64,000 bases of DNA from Anisakis pegreffii (lineage: Eukaryota > Nematoda > Chromadorea > Rhabditida > Anisakidae). The stretch spans positions 124,001 to 188,000 of the forward strand of contig JAPYMA010000485.1 in the NCBI GenBank assembly GCA_035041965.1, read 5' to 3'. The notes under the pieces were generated by a model. That model was not told where the DNA came from. It did no database searches and saw nothing but the letters and a program-made list of their open reading frames with translations. Shown here one piece after another: positions 14,101 to 25,500 of the stretch. The position numbers and the translations under genes were made by a program. The stretch's first letter is position 1, and the number at the start of each line of letters is the position of its first letter.

Positions 14101-14710
14101 ATTTCATCTGAGAGCAGTTGAACCTATTGCAGTGCTGTTGTATTCTTCTTTCATAAGAGGGAAACAGCATTCCCTGAAATCCGTTCAGTATGAAAGGAAT
14201 AAGTGCAGAAGCTTTCAAATCAAACTGGACTCTCATTCTCGGGCTAATGTTCGTCGGATTAAATGAACTCTGTAATTGCAACCATAAAATTTACTCTTCT
14301 TCGGTTTGCTTTGTGATTTCTTTCGTTGGTATCTGCGATGCATTCGGAGGAAATTCCTCCAAAATGCGAATATCATATCGATAGATCGGTATATTGCGTC
14401 TCGGTATGATCCCGCGTATGTTTGCAACCAAGTCTATTGGTCTTTCTTGACGTTCGCCAGAATCCAATTTTTCGGCATATTTGATTGGAGATGCCTTCAA
14501 ACATATCGAATCAGTCGTCTTCACATATTTTTACTTCAAATCTCCTCAGATAATCTTAAAGCATTTTCAGAAAGTGATTGTAAATTTGAAAGGGAATCAT
14601 AGAAAAGATTCGTCGAAAAAATACCTGCATTGCTGCAGTGTCTCTTTCAAATCGCTGGATCTTGTTTGAGGATATGGCTTGCTGATTTTGTTTTGCTGAT
14701 TTCGCTTTCG
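2190..14710 (-). CDS. WAGO-like Argonaute, copy 1 (possibly decaying)
   Basis: Small-RNA-guided silencing protein. Exons in transcription order: 14710-14625, 14530-14295, 14025-13872, 13626-13582, 13252-13122, 10939-10752, 10185-10057, 8286-8208, 7800-7593, 7217-7089, 6910-6836, 6536-6424, 6098-5917, 5591-5426, 5198-5093, 4911-4837, 4443-4318, 3697-3575, 3364-3245, 3123-2933, 2307-2190 (TGA stop). Phases join throughout, giving about 926 residues, normal for the family. N (IPIYRYDIRI), L1, PAZ (VREYFKIKY), L2, MID and PIWI (GVDVVHP, RDGISEGQ) are all readable. The last catalytic His is Ser (PAPIIIAS). No in-frame stop was seen inside any exon, but the acceptor of exon 2 is lost (TAA directly upstream) and the donor at 3245 is GTTTCG instead of GTAAGT. 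A further 5' exon is likely (conserved donors at 15582 and 16227); the start codon was not found. Confidence 0.9.
3923..4251 (+). mobile_element. Solo LTR in PIWI intron of Argonaute copy 1
   Basis: This 329-bp block starts TGTTGCGGCGG and ends CAGAACA, flanked by a 5-bp direct repeat ACTAC (3918-3922 and 4252-4256). The paralogous intron in unit 2 (about 21050) reads straight through the same flanks without the insert, so the empty site is preserved. It contains a CTATATAAGG TATA box and a CCTAATAAATAAC polyadenylation region. A relative lies at 17307-17616. It inserted after the Argonaute duplication. Confidence 0.88.
8886..9508. mobile_element. GC-rich hAT-type MITE, 623 bp
   Basis: The ends are inverted repeats (TAGTGTCCGTCGGGGA at left; the complement of the right end reads TAGTGTTCGTCGGGGA). 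Flanking 8-bp duplications are GTTTCAAC (8878-8885) and GTTTCGAC (9509-9516), 7 of 8 matching, as for hAT elements. The interior is packed with CCCCG/CGGGG palindromic blocks, sharply different from the AT-rich intron around it. Overlapping open frames here are compositional artefacts. It lies in the PAZ-L1 intron of Argonaute copy 1 and is absent from copy 2. Confidence 0.85.
10309..10588 (+). other. Intronic TATA box plus conserved small ORF (copy 1)
   Basis: On the strand opposite the Argonaute gene, TATATATA (about 10308) is followed about 30 bp later by CGTCAGTTGTG, resembling a core promoter, and by an open frame of about 76 codons at 10358-10588. The same block is almost identical at 27643-27915 in unit 2. 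The predicted peptide is charged, with no domain I recognise. The frame ends differ between copies by a few residues. It could be a nested transcript or a relict element promoter. Confidence 0.3.
11235..12550. repeat. Unit-1-specific intron block with long hairpin
   Basis: About 1.3 kb here has no counterpart at the matching point of unit 2 (about 28610-28630), so it was inserted in unit 1 or deleted from unit 2. It holds a near-perfect hairpin at 12013-12087: two 36-base arms (34 matching) around a 3-base loop, starting GATACCGG. No coding frame of interest was found. Confidence 0.5.
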
Positions 14711-16226
14711 CTGTAAAATAGCATCATTTCAAATTACGGATACAAATTAAACAATTGTGCCAATCCCATAAAGTTTGGAGTTTGTGAAAAGTGAAGGAAC
14801 AAAAGGAATGTTTATTCGACGTGACCAATGTAACGTAGGGGAATTATGTATCGTCAGCGTCAATAGTCAACGCAAGGGGCAATTTGTTAGGGCAGGTTTT
14901 GGTGTTTTTAACTGAAAATAGATAGTATTACCACTGAATTGGGCAACTAGCGAAACTGAAAACGTTTTCTTAGGTCCGGCATTGCGGCGTTTCAAGCCAT
15001 TTTCAGAACGAATTGATAAAAGGATTCATAAAGGTAGGAAAGATTGCATTGTTCATATTTGGTTGATGAGCGCACTTCTAGAATCACGTGCATCTACCGA
15101 AGTATTCGACTACTAATTGCAAAAAAGTTTTTGGTTGCATTCGACTACCAAAAAAAAGTTAAAGCATTTGTACGGTGAAGGAGAAATGACGGTTCATCAC
15201 ACGGCTGGAGAAATCCTCAAATCTACCTATCTTTGATCTACTTTGCAGAGATTGATGATGGAAAGAGTTAGAACTAGTGTCAGGCTGAGATCGAATCATA
15301 TTCGGAGATCGTCGACGTCGGAGGCTGTGGAAACATCGTAGGTGCTCAGAGGGCACCTAACCACCAACGATTTGATTGAAGGAAGATTAGAAGGACACTT
15401 TATATGTGCAAATCACAGCAACCGTTCGTTTCCCTTATCAGCTTCGTTTTGAATGCAAAACCTTCCGTCAGTAAATTTTTGATCCAATACGTTCGTTTTT
15501 GATTCCATAATCAACAGCAAAAAATTGTTTGCATGGCACCACTGCATGATCAAAGTGACTGTATGCTATCAATGTACTCACCTATGTCAACACGTAAATA
15601 TACACATAAACGTATTATGTTTTTAAACTTTGGAGACATTCGTTGACCAGAATTTGATCAGAAGACTGACATTCTAACACCATTTTACTGTGAAATGTTG
15701 AGAAAACGGTAACAGAGGAGCATTTTAACGTTTGTAACGAGTTTCAATTGTCGGGAGTGAATTCAAAAAAGGGCGAACTATCTGTTACTCTTTAGCAAAG
15801 TGACAGTTCAACTCTGGATTGTTCGTTATGCTTACAATTAGAGTGTGAGTGTTCGATGATTCAGCTCGTGTGCTAATATTAGAAAACATCGCAATCGCTT
15901 TCAGCGTTTTGGAGATGAAAAATGATTTGTTTGCGATCAAATGATCACACTCGCGAGTATCGTTGCGTTATCGTTTACAATCAAATTGCACGTCTTCCAC
16001 TTGGGTTTTTTTTTCTTTAAGCAAACAAGAATAAATTATCATAAGATTGTAAGATGGCAGTCACACGACTCGAATCGTATCAGTGTTACGTTCGATCGAA
16101 TCTTGAAATTTTACAATAAAATTTGTTATCATAGGATGATATCCATCAAGCTGAGAGAATTGTAAAAATTTCTTTAGAAAACAATAATGGCTTATCTGAG
16201 TTGATGGAACCCACTGGTTCACTTAC

Positions 16227-16267
16227 TTCGTTGACATCACCGTTTGCGTTCCAGAAACTGTCTTTGG
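16227..16267 (-). other. Candidate 5' exon of Argonaute copy 1
   Basis: A 41-base block bounded by CAG and GTAAGT is conserved at the same relative place in both duplication units (34790-34830 in unit 2). It contains an ATG. The phase to the first confirmed exon cannot be joined directly, so it may be untranslated or another short exon may lie between (a conserved GTGAGT donor is at 15582 and 34142). Confidence 0.3.
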
Positions 16268-17306
16268 CTGTGTGAAAAGTTGAGGATCGTTTAGTTCGGA
16301 CTGGGATTAGTCTCATTAACAAGATTAGTTCAACGATCAGTGCGAAGGAACGACGAAGCTGATGTGCAACAGTACGTACGTTATGAACTCTTTTTAAAGG
16401 CACATAGTTGATAAATCAACCAATCAGCAGTTAATAACTTTGAATAAATTAGTGGATAGGGAGGAGATGGATAGTCTTTTCGGCCGCAGATGTTCATGAG
16501 AGGATGAACGCAGGCTCTTGTAGTTTAGTGATTTATAAATTGATGAAATTTTGAATTTGACATGCACAGAAATGAATCAGAAATGTACTTCCGGCATTAA
16601 TTGAAAATTTGGGTGACTTTTTTGATTTTTCCCTTCTCTAATTTCATGATAATACAACTTTTTGGACCTTCTTTTTGGAACACTTCGTAAGTTTCAAATA
16701 CAGTTCGTTTGATATTCCGCTCATCGTTAATGCTCAATAAGTAGTTAGCATCTTAAATTTATCAATTGTAGAACTGCATATGTTGTTAACATTTCACTTT
16801 TTAGTGTGATGAGAGACAGTTTTCGACTTTACTGCTTTTATCAATGAAACATCGCCGAGCTAAGATTTCATCATCGATCTTTTAGAGAAAAACTCTGAGT
16901 TGCGTATTTCTTTGCGAAATTAATCTAATACAGAAAACTGTTTAGTGAACATTTATTTATTGAGGGAATAATCTGAACGATTGGCAAATTTTTTCGGTTC
17001 AATAAGACTTCAATGGTAGTACTGCCCTTTTTAGACCGCTGTTGACGATTACTCATGATTGTACGATTATTACTCATGATTGTACCAAAAAATTTGTGTG
17101 ATTTCCTAATTGTGGCAGTAAATGAATAGAATAATTAGCGGATGAAAAAACATTTTTCGAATCCAGAAGTAATCAACCGAACAAATGAAGAAATGAAGAA
17201 ACGAACAAGTGACTCTCAAACGAACAGGATCATCGTGTAAAATTTCGTACGAATGTTTATCTGCACATGAAAGCTAGCATACCAACTGAAAATAATGTGT
17301 ATTTAG

Positions 17307-17616
17307 GTGTTGTGGCGTACGAACTGATTGACCTTACGTCGTTTTGTGCTATTCTCGGTCATTACACGCTAGATTGTTTTCGCGTCTATCTTTCTCGTAT
17401 CGCATCCTGATTGGTTGATTATCACTATATAAGGTCTTCTCAATCACACCATGAAAGATCATTGTTCTCTTTTGCGTCGTCTGCACCAACCCGTGTATTG
17501 TCGGAAAGCGTCAGTCTGTAGTGCTGTATAGAACTCTCGTCTACATTGTTAATATTGTGTTTTAAGCCTAATAAACAACCGATTCTTTTCCATTGTCACC
17601 ATTAGGCAAACACAAC
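17307..17616 (+). mobile_element. LTR of same family as 3923-4251
   Basis: It starts TGTTGTGGCG and ends ACACAACA, with the same CTATATAAGGTCTTCTCAAT core and CCTAATAAACAAC signal as the solo LTR. Three bases after the end is TGGTGATCAGG, which could be a primer binding site, so this may be a 5' LTR with a lost interior. The flanking 5-mers do not match. No gag or pol was seen downstream to 18.5 kb. Confidence 0.65.
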
Positions 17617-17619
17617 AAA

Positions 17620-19190
17620 GTGGTGATCAGGCTTATTCGATAAACTGGTACTCGCTATTGCGACTATCCATAAACTGGTCACTATCCATAAACCGAACCA
17701 ATTTTTTGCCGAAAATTTCATCCTCGACTAGAATCGCTCATAAATCAACATTCTATAATATAAACATTCAGTGTTCCAACAGACTTAGAATTAAAAAATT
17801 TTTTTTCGAAAACTCATTTGATAAGTTTACGAATGAAGTGAATGTTAGGCACACAATAGAAGGAAATTGATCATTGGATGGACGTATGAACAAGGATAAA
17901 ATTACATCGTGCACGAATAGGCATCAGAGCACAGCAGCACAATCACAAAAATACGTATATATGCACTGACTTCTCAACTATAAACATTCTCTTCAATCGT
18001 CTGAACGACATTCTCATATCAGTTCCACTCCTCTTATCAGCTCATATCACTGCATGCATCATTTCCAGCACTATCACACTTCTTTCGAGCCATTCTGGTC
18101 GTTCTCGCATTGAACAGATCATCTCTGTAGTACCAAATGCACGCAGCAGACAAATGCAAACGAAAGCTGCTCAAAGGTAACACAGCTTTTCCCCTAACGT
18201 TGTGAGCAGTACAAGGATGAACATATTAAGAAAGGCATGCGCTATGTATACATGAGACTATCAAAACACACGCTTTTCAATGAAGCATGAATATATATTT
18301 CAATGTTCAACATCAGCATTTTTCAATTAAGCATTACTGGTTGGTGTTCATATATTTTGATTGCTTTACTGCAGGAATTTTGAGGTGCATGCAATTCGGA
18401 CATGAGAATAAAGGATCCATGGGAAATGAAGGGTGATATTGAGATTTATCTACGATCTCTTGTTTATTGTTTACAGTTTCTTGTATGTCTGTCTATAGTG
18501 TTTTGCATGTCGTGTATTCTCTGACCACCATTGGCAACATGTGATCATTGTTTCGTAATCAGCTAACCCCAATGACTATATAAGTAGCTCAGCGTGGCTA
18601 GTCAGTGTCTCAGTGTAATAGTGTCAGTCAGTGTGTTGATAGTGTACTTGGAGCTGTTACTCGCAGTTATTGTAGTGTTGTACTCGACATCGTCGGCATC
18701 TTTCGCAATCGTCAGTTGTATCATCACTCTACTCAGTCATCATTATCGTGCTTATTTATTTTTGTGGATAAATTATTTATTTATTGTGGATATATTATTA
18801 ATTGTCGTCATCGCAACAGCAACAAAAGCTAACATCAAAACAGGAAAAAGATTTGCAGGATCTTGCTGTCACCTTTGGGAAATAACTGCAAAAATTATTA
18901 TCACTACAGAGATACCCGAATTCATCTAATGCATTCTTACTAGATGAATTCGGGTATCTCTGAAGTGATAATCGGCCCACTGAAATAACTGCACAAAACA
19001 ATAATAAGCAGGAAATTGATAGCATAAAATGAATGAGAATCAATGGAATCGCATAATTTTGTGAGGCTCTTCAATGTCATAAAACCATTGTAAACTATTA
19101 AACCGTATCAAAATTACATGAAATCTATTATAACGATACGGCAGTGGAAGAAATGTCACAAGTTAACACGATTACCTAACAATCTGATCC
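17620..19190. other. Spacer between duplication units
   Basis: No convincing exon was found. It contains a CTATATAAG box near 18576 followed by CAGTGTCTCAGTG, resembling a core promoter or an LTR promoter, and the long hairpin listed separately. Open frames of 60-110 codons here have no recognisable domain and are low complexity. Confidence 0.4.
18897..18972. repeat. Long near-perfect hairpin
   Basis: Two 32-base arms (18897-18928 and 18941-18972) match at 31 of 32 positions around a 12-base loop, centred on ACCCGAATTCATCTA. Its size is in the range of microRNA precursors, but it could equally be a fold-back element. Confidence 0.75.
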
Positions 19191-19512
19191 ACATCAAACA
19201 CAAAACAATTGCTGATAGAAATTACCGATGAAACCAACAATACGAATTATTAAATGCTTACATGGGAAGATCACAAATTTTATGGAAATTCACTCAAATT
19301 CTCAACTTCGGATGAAAATTCAGATTGTTACTTCAATACACTGAAAACCCTTATCCCGCCATATCTCGCGTCATTTTTGTGTTCCGCAAAAAAGCTTCAC
19401 GAAATTACTGATAAAAATTATTGATTTTATATACATGAGCTCTGCAGTATGATGCACATCTCGTCCTGAAACGTGGGGTTAAGTTCGTGACCTTTCCTTG
19501 TTAGCGATTAGC

Positions 19513-22500
19513 TCAGGCATTGAAACGACAATTGCTCAACGGTTTATCGGCGTAACCCAATTGAGCATTTAGTTCTTGTAGATTCTTCGGCCTATTAGCG
19601 CCTCCTTCGCTGCTATCTGATGAATCACCACTGCAAAAAAATAAAGAATCAATTCACCATTTATCCATCAATAGCGATAACCATATGAATGAAGAAAGTA
19701 AACACAAGCAAATCAGGCGATTGCTGTAGGAAAGAGTCTGGAAAAATGGGATATGAGTTTTGATGGGACGTATAGAAAAGTTTCCGATTTCAAAATATCC
19801 AAAGTTTCCAATTTCGTTAGGAGAAGATACAAAAGCGTTGATGAAATTATTTATCAGCGTTCTTTCACGGAAGCTTAGTGGGAGGATGGATCCTTCGAAT
19901 ACCGACAAGACAAAAGTTTGCAGTGACCAGTTGAATTAAAATTGTAAAGGCCTTTGACAAAGTGCTAAACGGAATCAGTGATATTCACTGATATCAAAGG
20001 GAAGAATTGTTCGTGACAGATGTAACTGCCAACTGGATCAATGAACAAGCAGTAAAGACTAACAATTGAGCAACGTAATTGTTTCGGCCTCGTGATGCCA
20101 TTCTGTTCGCGATAATGATTGGTGCGGGCAAAGAAGTTGGCATGTTGACGATTTGATGATTATACGCTAATGCGTAGATGATCGCTTGGATTTCATCGTT
20201 AACCATTTGTGACGTATCGAACAGCTTCGTGTAACGCGGCGTTTTGACAGTTCCCTACCATAAGGAGTCATTAAGTATCTATTTCTTTCCACTAATATTA
20301 TTGCTGTTTTTATCACTCTTATTTGTTCTGGTATCGTCATTTCCATTTTTTGAATTTTTACTTCATATATTGTCTTTTATCAGAACATTATGAAACTTAC
20401 TTGGAAGGCGGAATGTGATGTCAAATAAAATTCGTTGAGTGTTGCACTAACTGCGTTTTGGTCCACGACTGTTCCCGGTGTGACGTTCTGACCGGGTGCT
20501 CTCTCGTTCCGTGGAATGTTCTATAAAGTTGCATTCTGTTCGGAACAAATTTTCTTCGTTTCCGAACATCAAACACCATCGATTGGAAAGCGTAACTTCT
20601 CAGCAACGTAACAATACAAATGCTTATGTATCTTCCCTCTCTTCTCAAAATTTCTCTATTAGAGATATCGAAATTTTTTTTCGTAGTATCGATGCATCAA
20701 AGTATACTTGGTAAGAACGACAAATAGTAACCTGTTTGAATAGACGCAAATTATGCATTTTTGTAGCAACCACAAACGTTATATGCGGACGATATCCGTT
20801 TCCTCCGGCTTTTTGACAAGCGTTCTTCACTTGCTCGACCTCAGTACTTATCACCTGCAAAATCGCAGAAACAGTCCTTGATTCGTAGATGTTTTTCGGC
20901 TCGACATACTTGTCCTCGACATAGCCCCAATGCACCCTTCCCCTCTCCATTGCAAATATTTGTATCGTAACGGTCATTCTCACTTTATCACTTTCATTTA
21001 TTATTTTCATACACTGACAGCACCAAATCAAAGCTTTACTGTTTTCATCGATAATTACATTATTCAAAAACGCATAGAGAAGAAAACTTACATATGGATA
21101 TTGACCCTCTGATATACCATCTCTCAAAACTATGATGTGATTGGGGAGGTTACCTCGATTACCACGGAACTTTTCCAGCGACTCCATCGTTAAATCGCTG
21201 ATTGCAAAGTCGGTAATCTACGAAACAACAATTTTCGTTAACACAGAAATTTCAGACAATTCAACAGTCAACAATCAATGGAGAGTTTCGTAAGTTGCTC
21301 GCCGGGTTCTGCTCACGAAGACTAGGTCACAGATACTGTGGCCGATGAAAATTTTGCCCAATGGACATCTCACCTCAGCATGAAATCAATGTCCAATCCA
21401 TGCCATTCAAACAGATGATTTGGTTCAATGGCATGGATTTGGTTTAATGGCATCAAAACGTCACACCGGGAAAAATAGATCCATGAACATTTACCTTCTG
21501 TCCAGTCGGAGTCTCAGAAGACAAAGAATATTGACTTAAATATTGGAGCTTTCCCAGAACGCACCCGTAAACATGTGTCGGAATCATTTCATGGGTGTTT
21601 AATGCGAACATTTTAAAAACTACGATATATTCATGATCAGAAGTTTCGAAAAAAAAACCTCTTCCATTTGAGCTGTTGCGTAGCGATAGCCGCCCACGAA
21701 ATCTAGTGGATGCTTTTTGCAGTTGGACGAATACTAAAAAACGTCGCTTAAGAGGTTTACTGAAGTTTTTTTAATACTTCAGCTGCATCAAAATGCGTAT
21801 TCGTATATCATTCATTCATTTTCGTTAAAATCGCAAATCATATCGATAAACCATCTTAAAGATCAACTAACTACTCTGTAAATAAGCCAGTGTATAAATG
21901 AACAAGCTTACACCCACAACTGACGGCACCGGATTATCTTTATCTTTGCTTTTGTTGATTGCGGGTGGATGGGCAATATCAAGACCTATGATGAGTCTTC
22001 CTGGATCCATTATAGACTTCTGAGCTCTGGAAATATTTATTAAGAAACTAATTAAACAGGGTTATTGCAATCAGTCTGGAACAATTCTTCTCATTTGTAT
22101 CCATGAAACAGATCAATCAGCACAGTCTTCACCTTCCCTTGTATTCATTACACCTGCTTAAAATCATGCCAAATTTCCCATCCGCACAAGGACAGTCCCA
22201 TTATACGTGACTGTTGATGATAGTAGACCGGTTCAAAAAAGTAGATGCAAGCAGAAGTAACACTGCTAACCTCTCACTTTCGAGACGTAAATCAAAATTC
22301 ATACCGCCCAGTTTTAAATTCGTTTTATTCACAATATTATCAAGTGTTTGCCATTTTTTTGGCGCACTCAGTGCGGTGCTCGTTTTCACGTCTTGTGTTA
22401 CAATCTGCTCAGTGGCCTCGACCAACTTCATACGCTCTGTAAATAAGTTGATTTACTGAATTCTTCATACTCTCGATTCCTTACCCTCACTTTATAAATG

Positions 22501-25500
22501 CTTCATATCCTCATTAGATTAACATTTTTTAACGGCTAACATTATCTCCAAGAAGGAGGCGAGAATGATTAACATGAAGGACGATTTTCCCGACCTTTAG
22601 AAAAAAATCGCGATATTTCTCCTACTGTCTCTAAGACAATAAATAAATATTGTCGCCTCTAGAAGAGCGTGGATTGTTTTGGTCGGTATTCTAGCCTTAC
22701 AAAAGACTAGTTGAAAGGTGTATAAATCCTGAAAGTTCATTAAGAATCTTTGCAAAATACATTCAGTGATGCGACAAGCAAACAAACCATGCAACGTTAG
22801 TCTATCACTGCTGATAAAATGGATGAATTTAGCGCCCATTTGTTTCGCTTTCTTTACGCAGCTCTCAACGTTATTCTCCTTGGCACCACGAATATAATTC
22901 TGTTCAATTGGATCATTTATTTGCATACCGTGCTGACGGCATTGACGCATGAACGCAGACACATAACTTCTGTAATCTATTCCACTACTTATAAGCATGG
23001 AAATGCTCCTTGGCCACCGCATACGATTCATTCGCAAAACGTGTTTAGAAGTCAAATCGAACTGATGTGTTCGTGAAGTGCGATTCGATCTCATAATCCT
23101 ATTCATTCATTTATTAACACATCATTTTCGTCTCCATTCCTGACCAGCTTGCTAATTCTTATAATACTCAGACAAATTCTCCCATGCGGGACAGCGATTG
23201 TTGCGAGGAACCACGCAACTTTCAAGGCTCTAGCCTCGTTTCCCGCATCGATCTTAACATCTTGTATAATATTATGCAAGATGTTAAGATCCAAAAAGGA
23301 TATAGCAGAAGTAGTACCTTTTCGCCCATTATTTCGAAATGTATCAAATATCAACAATAATAATTGTATAATCTAAACCATTTCAACGCTTCATGACTCA
23401 TTATGCCCTTTTGCAGTTATAATTTATATAATATGCCTCATTCACCGCTACTGTAATCCGATCCCCAATCCTCGCAGTTTGTATAATGTGCCTTTCATCG
23501 CTATTGTAATCTGATACAAATTCTGCCGATGGGCACTATAAAAGGCCCGAGCCTTTTTCGATTGTACGGTTGTTATTAATACCAAAATGTTACTGTCCAA
23601 CAATTGTAAACAACCCCAAACGGTTGCCAGCATCACGACAATTTCATTTCTGTGGTCTTTGTTAATATAGTAATTACACCACCTCATTCTCAACTCATTT
23701 ATATTCATCGTTCTACCACATTCACAAATAAACGTTACTTCTCCTCCTCGCCTTATCACAGACAATCCGCGTTCAAATTAAAGTACTTCACGACGGAGGT
23801 GGTCATCCCCGGTTTGTAAGCAAAGAGCCTCTTGCCAGAAGTAATTTCCATCAAGACTGAACGCCAATTTACAATGAATACAATGAATTGACGTACCTCA
23901 TTGCACCTTCGTTGAATGATCGTTCGTTATTAGTCACTAAAGCCACACAGCACCATTTTTCACACTTGGCTGGATACAAATATAGGTACTGCGATGCTAT
24001 CCATGAAGGCTGCAAAAATCATAAAATTTTCAAACGGAACCGCAATTTTTCCTTCGATGCTCTAAAAATCTTGTTAAAAGTTGTTGAAGATTAAGGAATA
24101 TGGGCCGATTCGACGGTCATCATCGTCAACGAGAGTGAATGCGCAAAAAATGGATATATCTGAGTGCTCATCAATGAAATAATACAAAACAGCTAACGAG
24201 TGTATAAATGAAAGTTGGCAGTGATTAGAGGAATCAATTGAGGATTTAAACTCGCGAAGTCGAATGTTTTAATAAAATTTAATTATTTTCGAAGATACTT
24301 TTGATCACCTTTTCAGGATTGATCGAAACAGATGCATTACGTCCGTATTCAATTTTTGGAGCTGGTAAAATCCGACCTTTCAGCTGCAACCTCATTATTA
24401 CTAGCATTATATTTGTCAGTGTTGTTACTATCATTATTATCAGTCAAAAACTGGCACTATTAATCACCGATATTCTCAAGATAACCATATTGATATGATT
24501 TTTGTCATTTCAGCTGTACCAAAAACAATAAAAAAAGTGATGTAAAATCAGCGAGCACACCGTCAAGTTCTTCGTGACATTCACACCGAATTCATCCAGC
24601 CACGGGTTCGTGGTTCTGCCGTCTAAATGCAACGCTTCTGCCATTACATCGGTTTGATATTTACGGTCCGCTGGTAAAACAGCACAGGCCTGAATGAACA
24701 ATAATATGAGAAGATAGGTCGCACTCACCACGGAACGGCGAAACGAAAACGAATTGACTGGCAAGAGAACCGCTCAAAATTCTACGACTCATAACTGTCA
24801 AATTTTGTCGTCCGTTGGTGCTTTTTAGACTTCTCCCTCGTACGCTTCATCAACTGATAAGAATGACAAAAATGAATGGATCAAGAAATCAACGACATTA
24901 TAGACGATTTAAGAAGAGCAGCAATAAACATTTGATGAAGTCCGCCGACGAAGAAATAGTTTCACGAAAAAATGAGCGATTAAATTGGCGGAAGATAAGC
25001 AGTTACATAACATTACAAAGTTTTTATTACGAAGAACGAATAATTCAAAGTTTTTCTATAAGATCAAAACTGAATTACCCGGATCATCGCCTGCACTTGC
25101 GCGGCCGATTGTTGCGTTTGTCTGACGCGCTGGTTTTCGCAAACGATCACCAATTCCATCGGATAATAGTTCTCACCACGTTGACGTTTCTCGACAATCA
25201 ACGGTAATTTGGGATATTTGAGTGTTATGTTGTACTTTATTTTGAAGTACTCGCGTACTGTTATCCGTCCGTTATCTGTGTCAACGCTGAAATTCAACAT
25301 CTCTCAAATCAAACGTTACAGGTGAAAACTCCTAGGGATTACGCATTGGGATAGTTCCGCTTTCGATCGGAACTAGAGTTTGCACGGGATCCCGGGATTA
25401 CAGTTCTGATCCCGATCCGGGGATTTAAGTTTTGAAAAATCCCGGGATTTCGGGATTTGATAAAACAGGTCAATTTGTGTGAATTTTAATAGTATGTTAA

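Larger units (their letters stand above)
2105..17290. repeat. Segmental tandem duplication, unit 1
   Basis: Exons, introns and upstream flank of this block recur in the same order at about 19190-37190. Left-edge similarity begins near 2110 (matches 19190-19260) and the last clear match is 17140-17290 (matches 37040-37190). Unit 1 is shorter because unit 2 holds more insertions. Identity by eye is about 85-90% with some tracts near 99%. Specific to unit 1 are a solo LTR, a 623-bp MITE and about 1.3 kb in the L1-N intron. Confidence 0.92.

Noticed and set aside
20645..21187. 180-codon minus-strand frame as a single protein
   Set aside because: It is two true PIWI exons (21217-21092 and 20854-20732) read through an intron that happens to lack stops.
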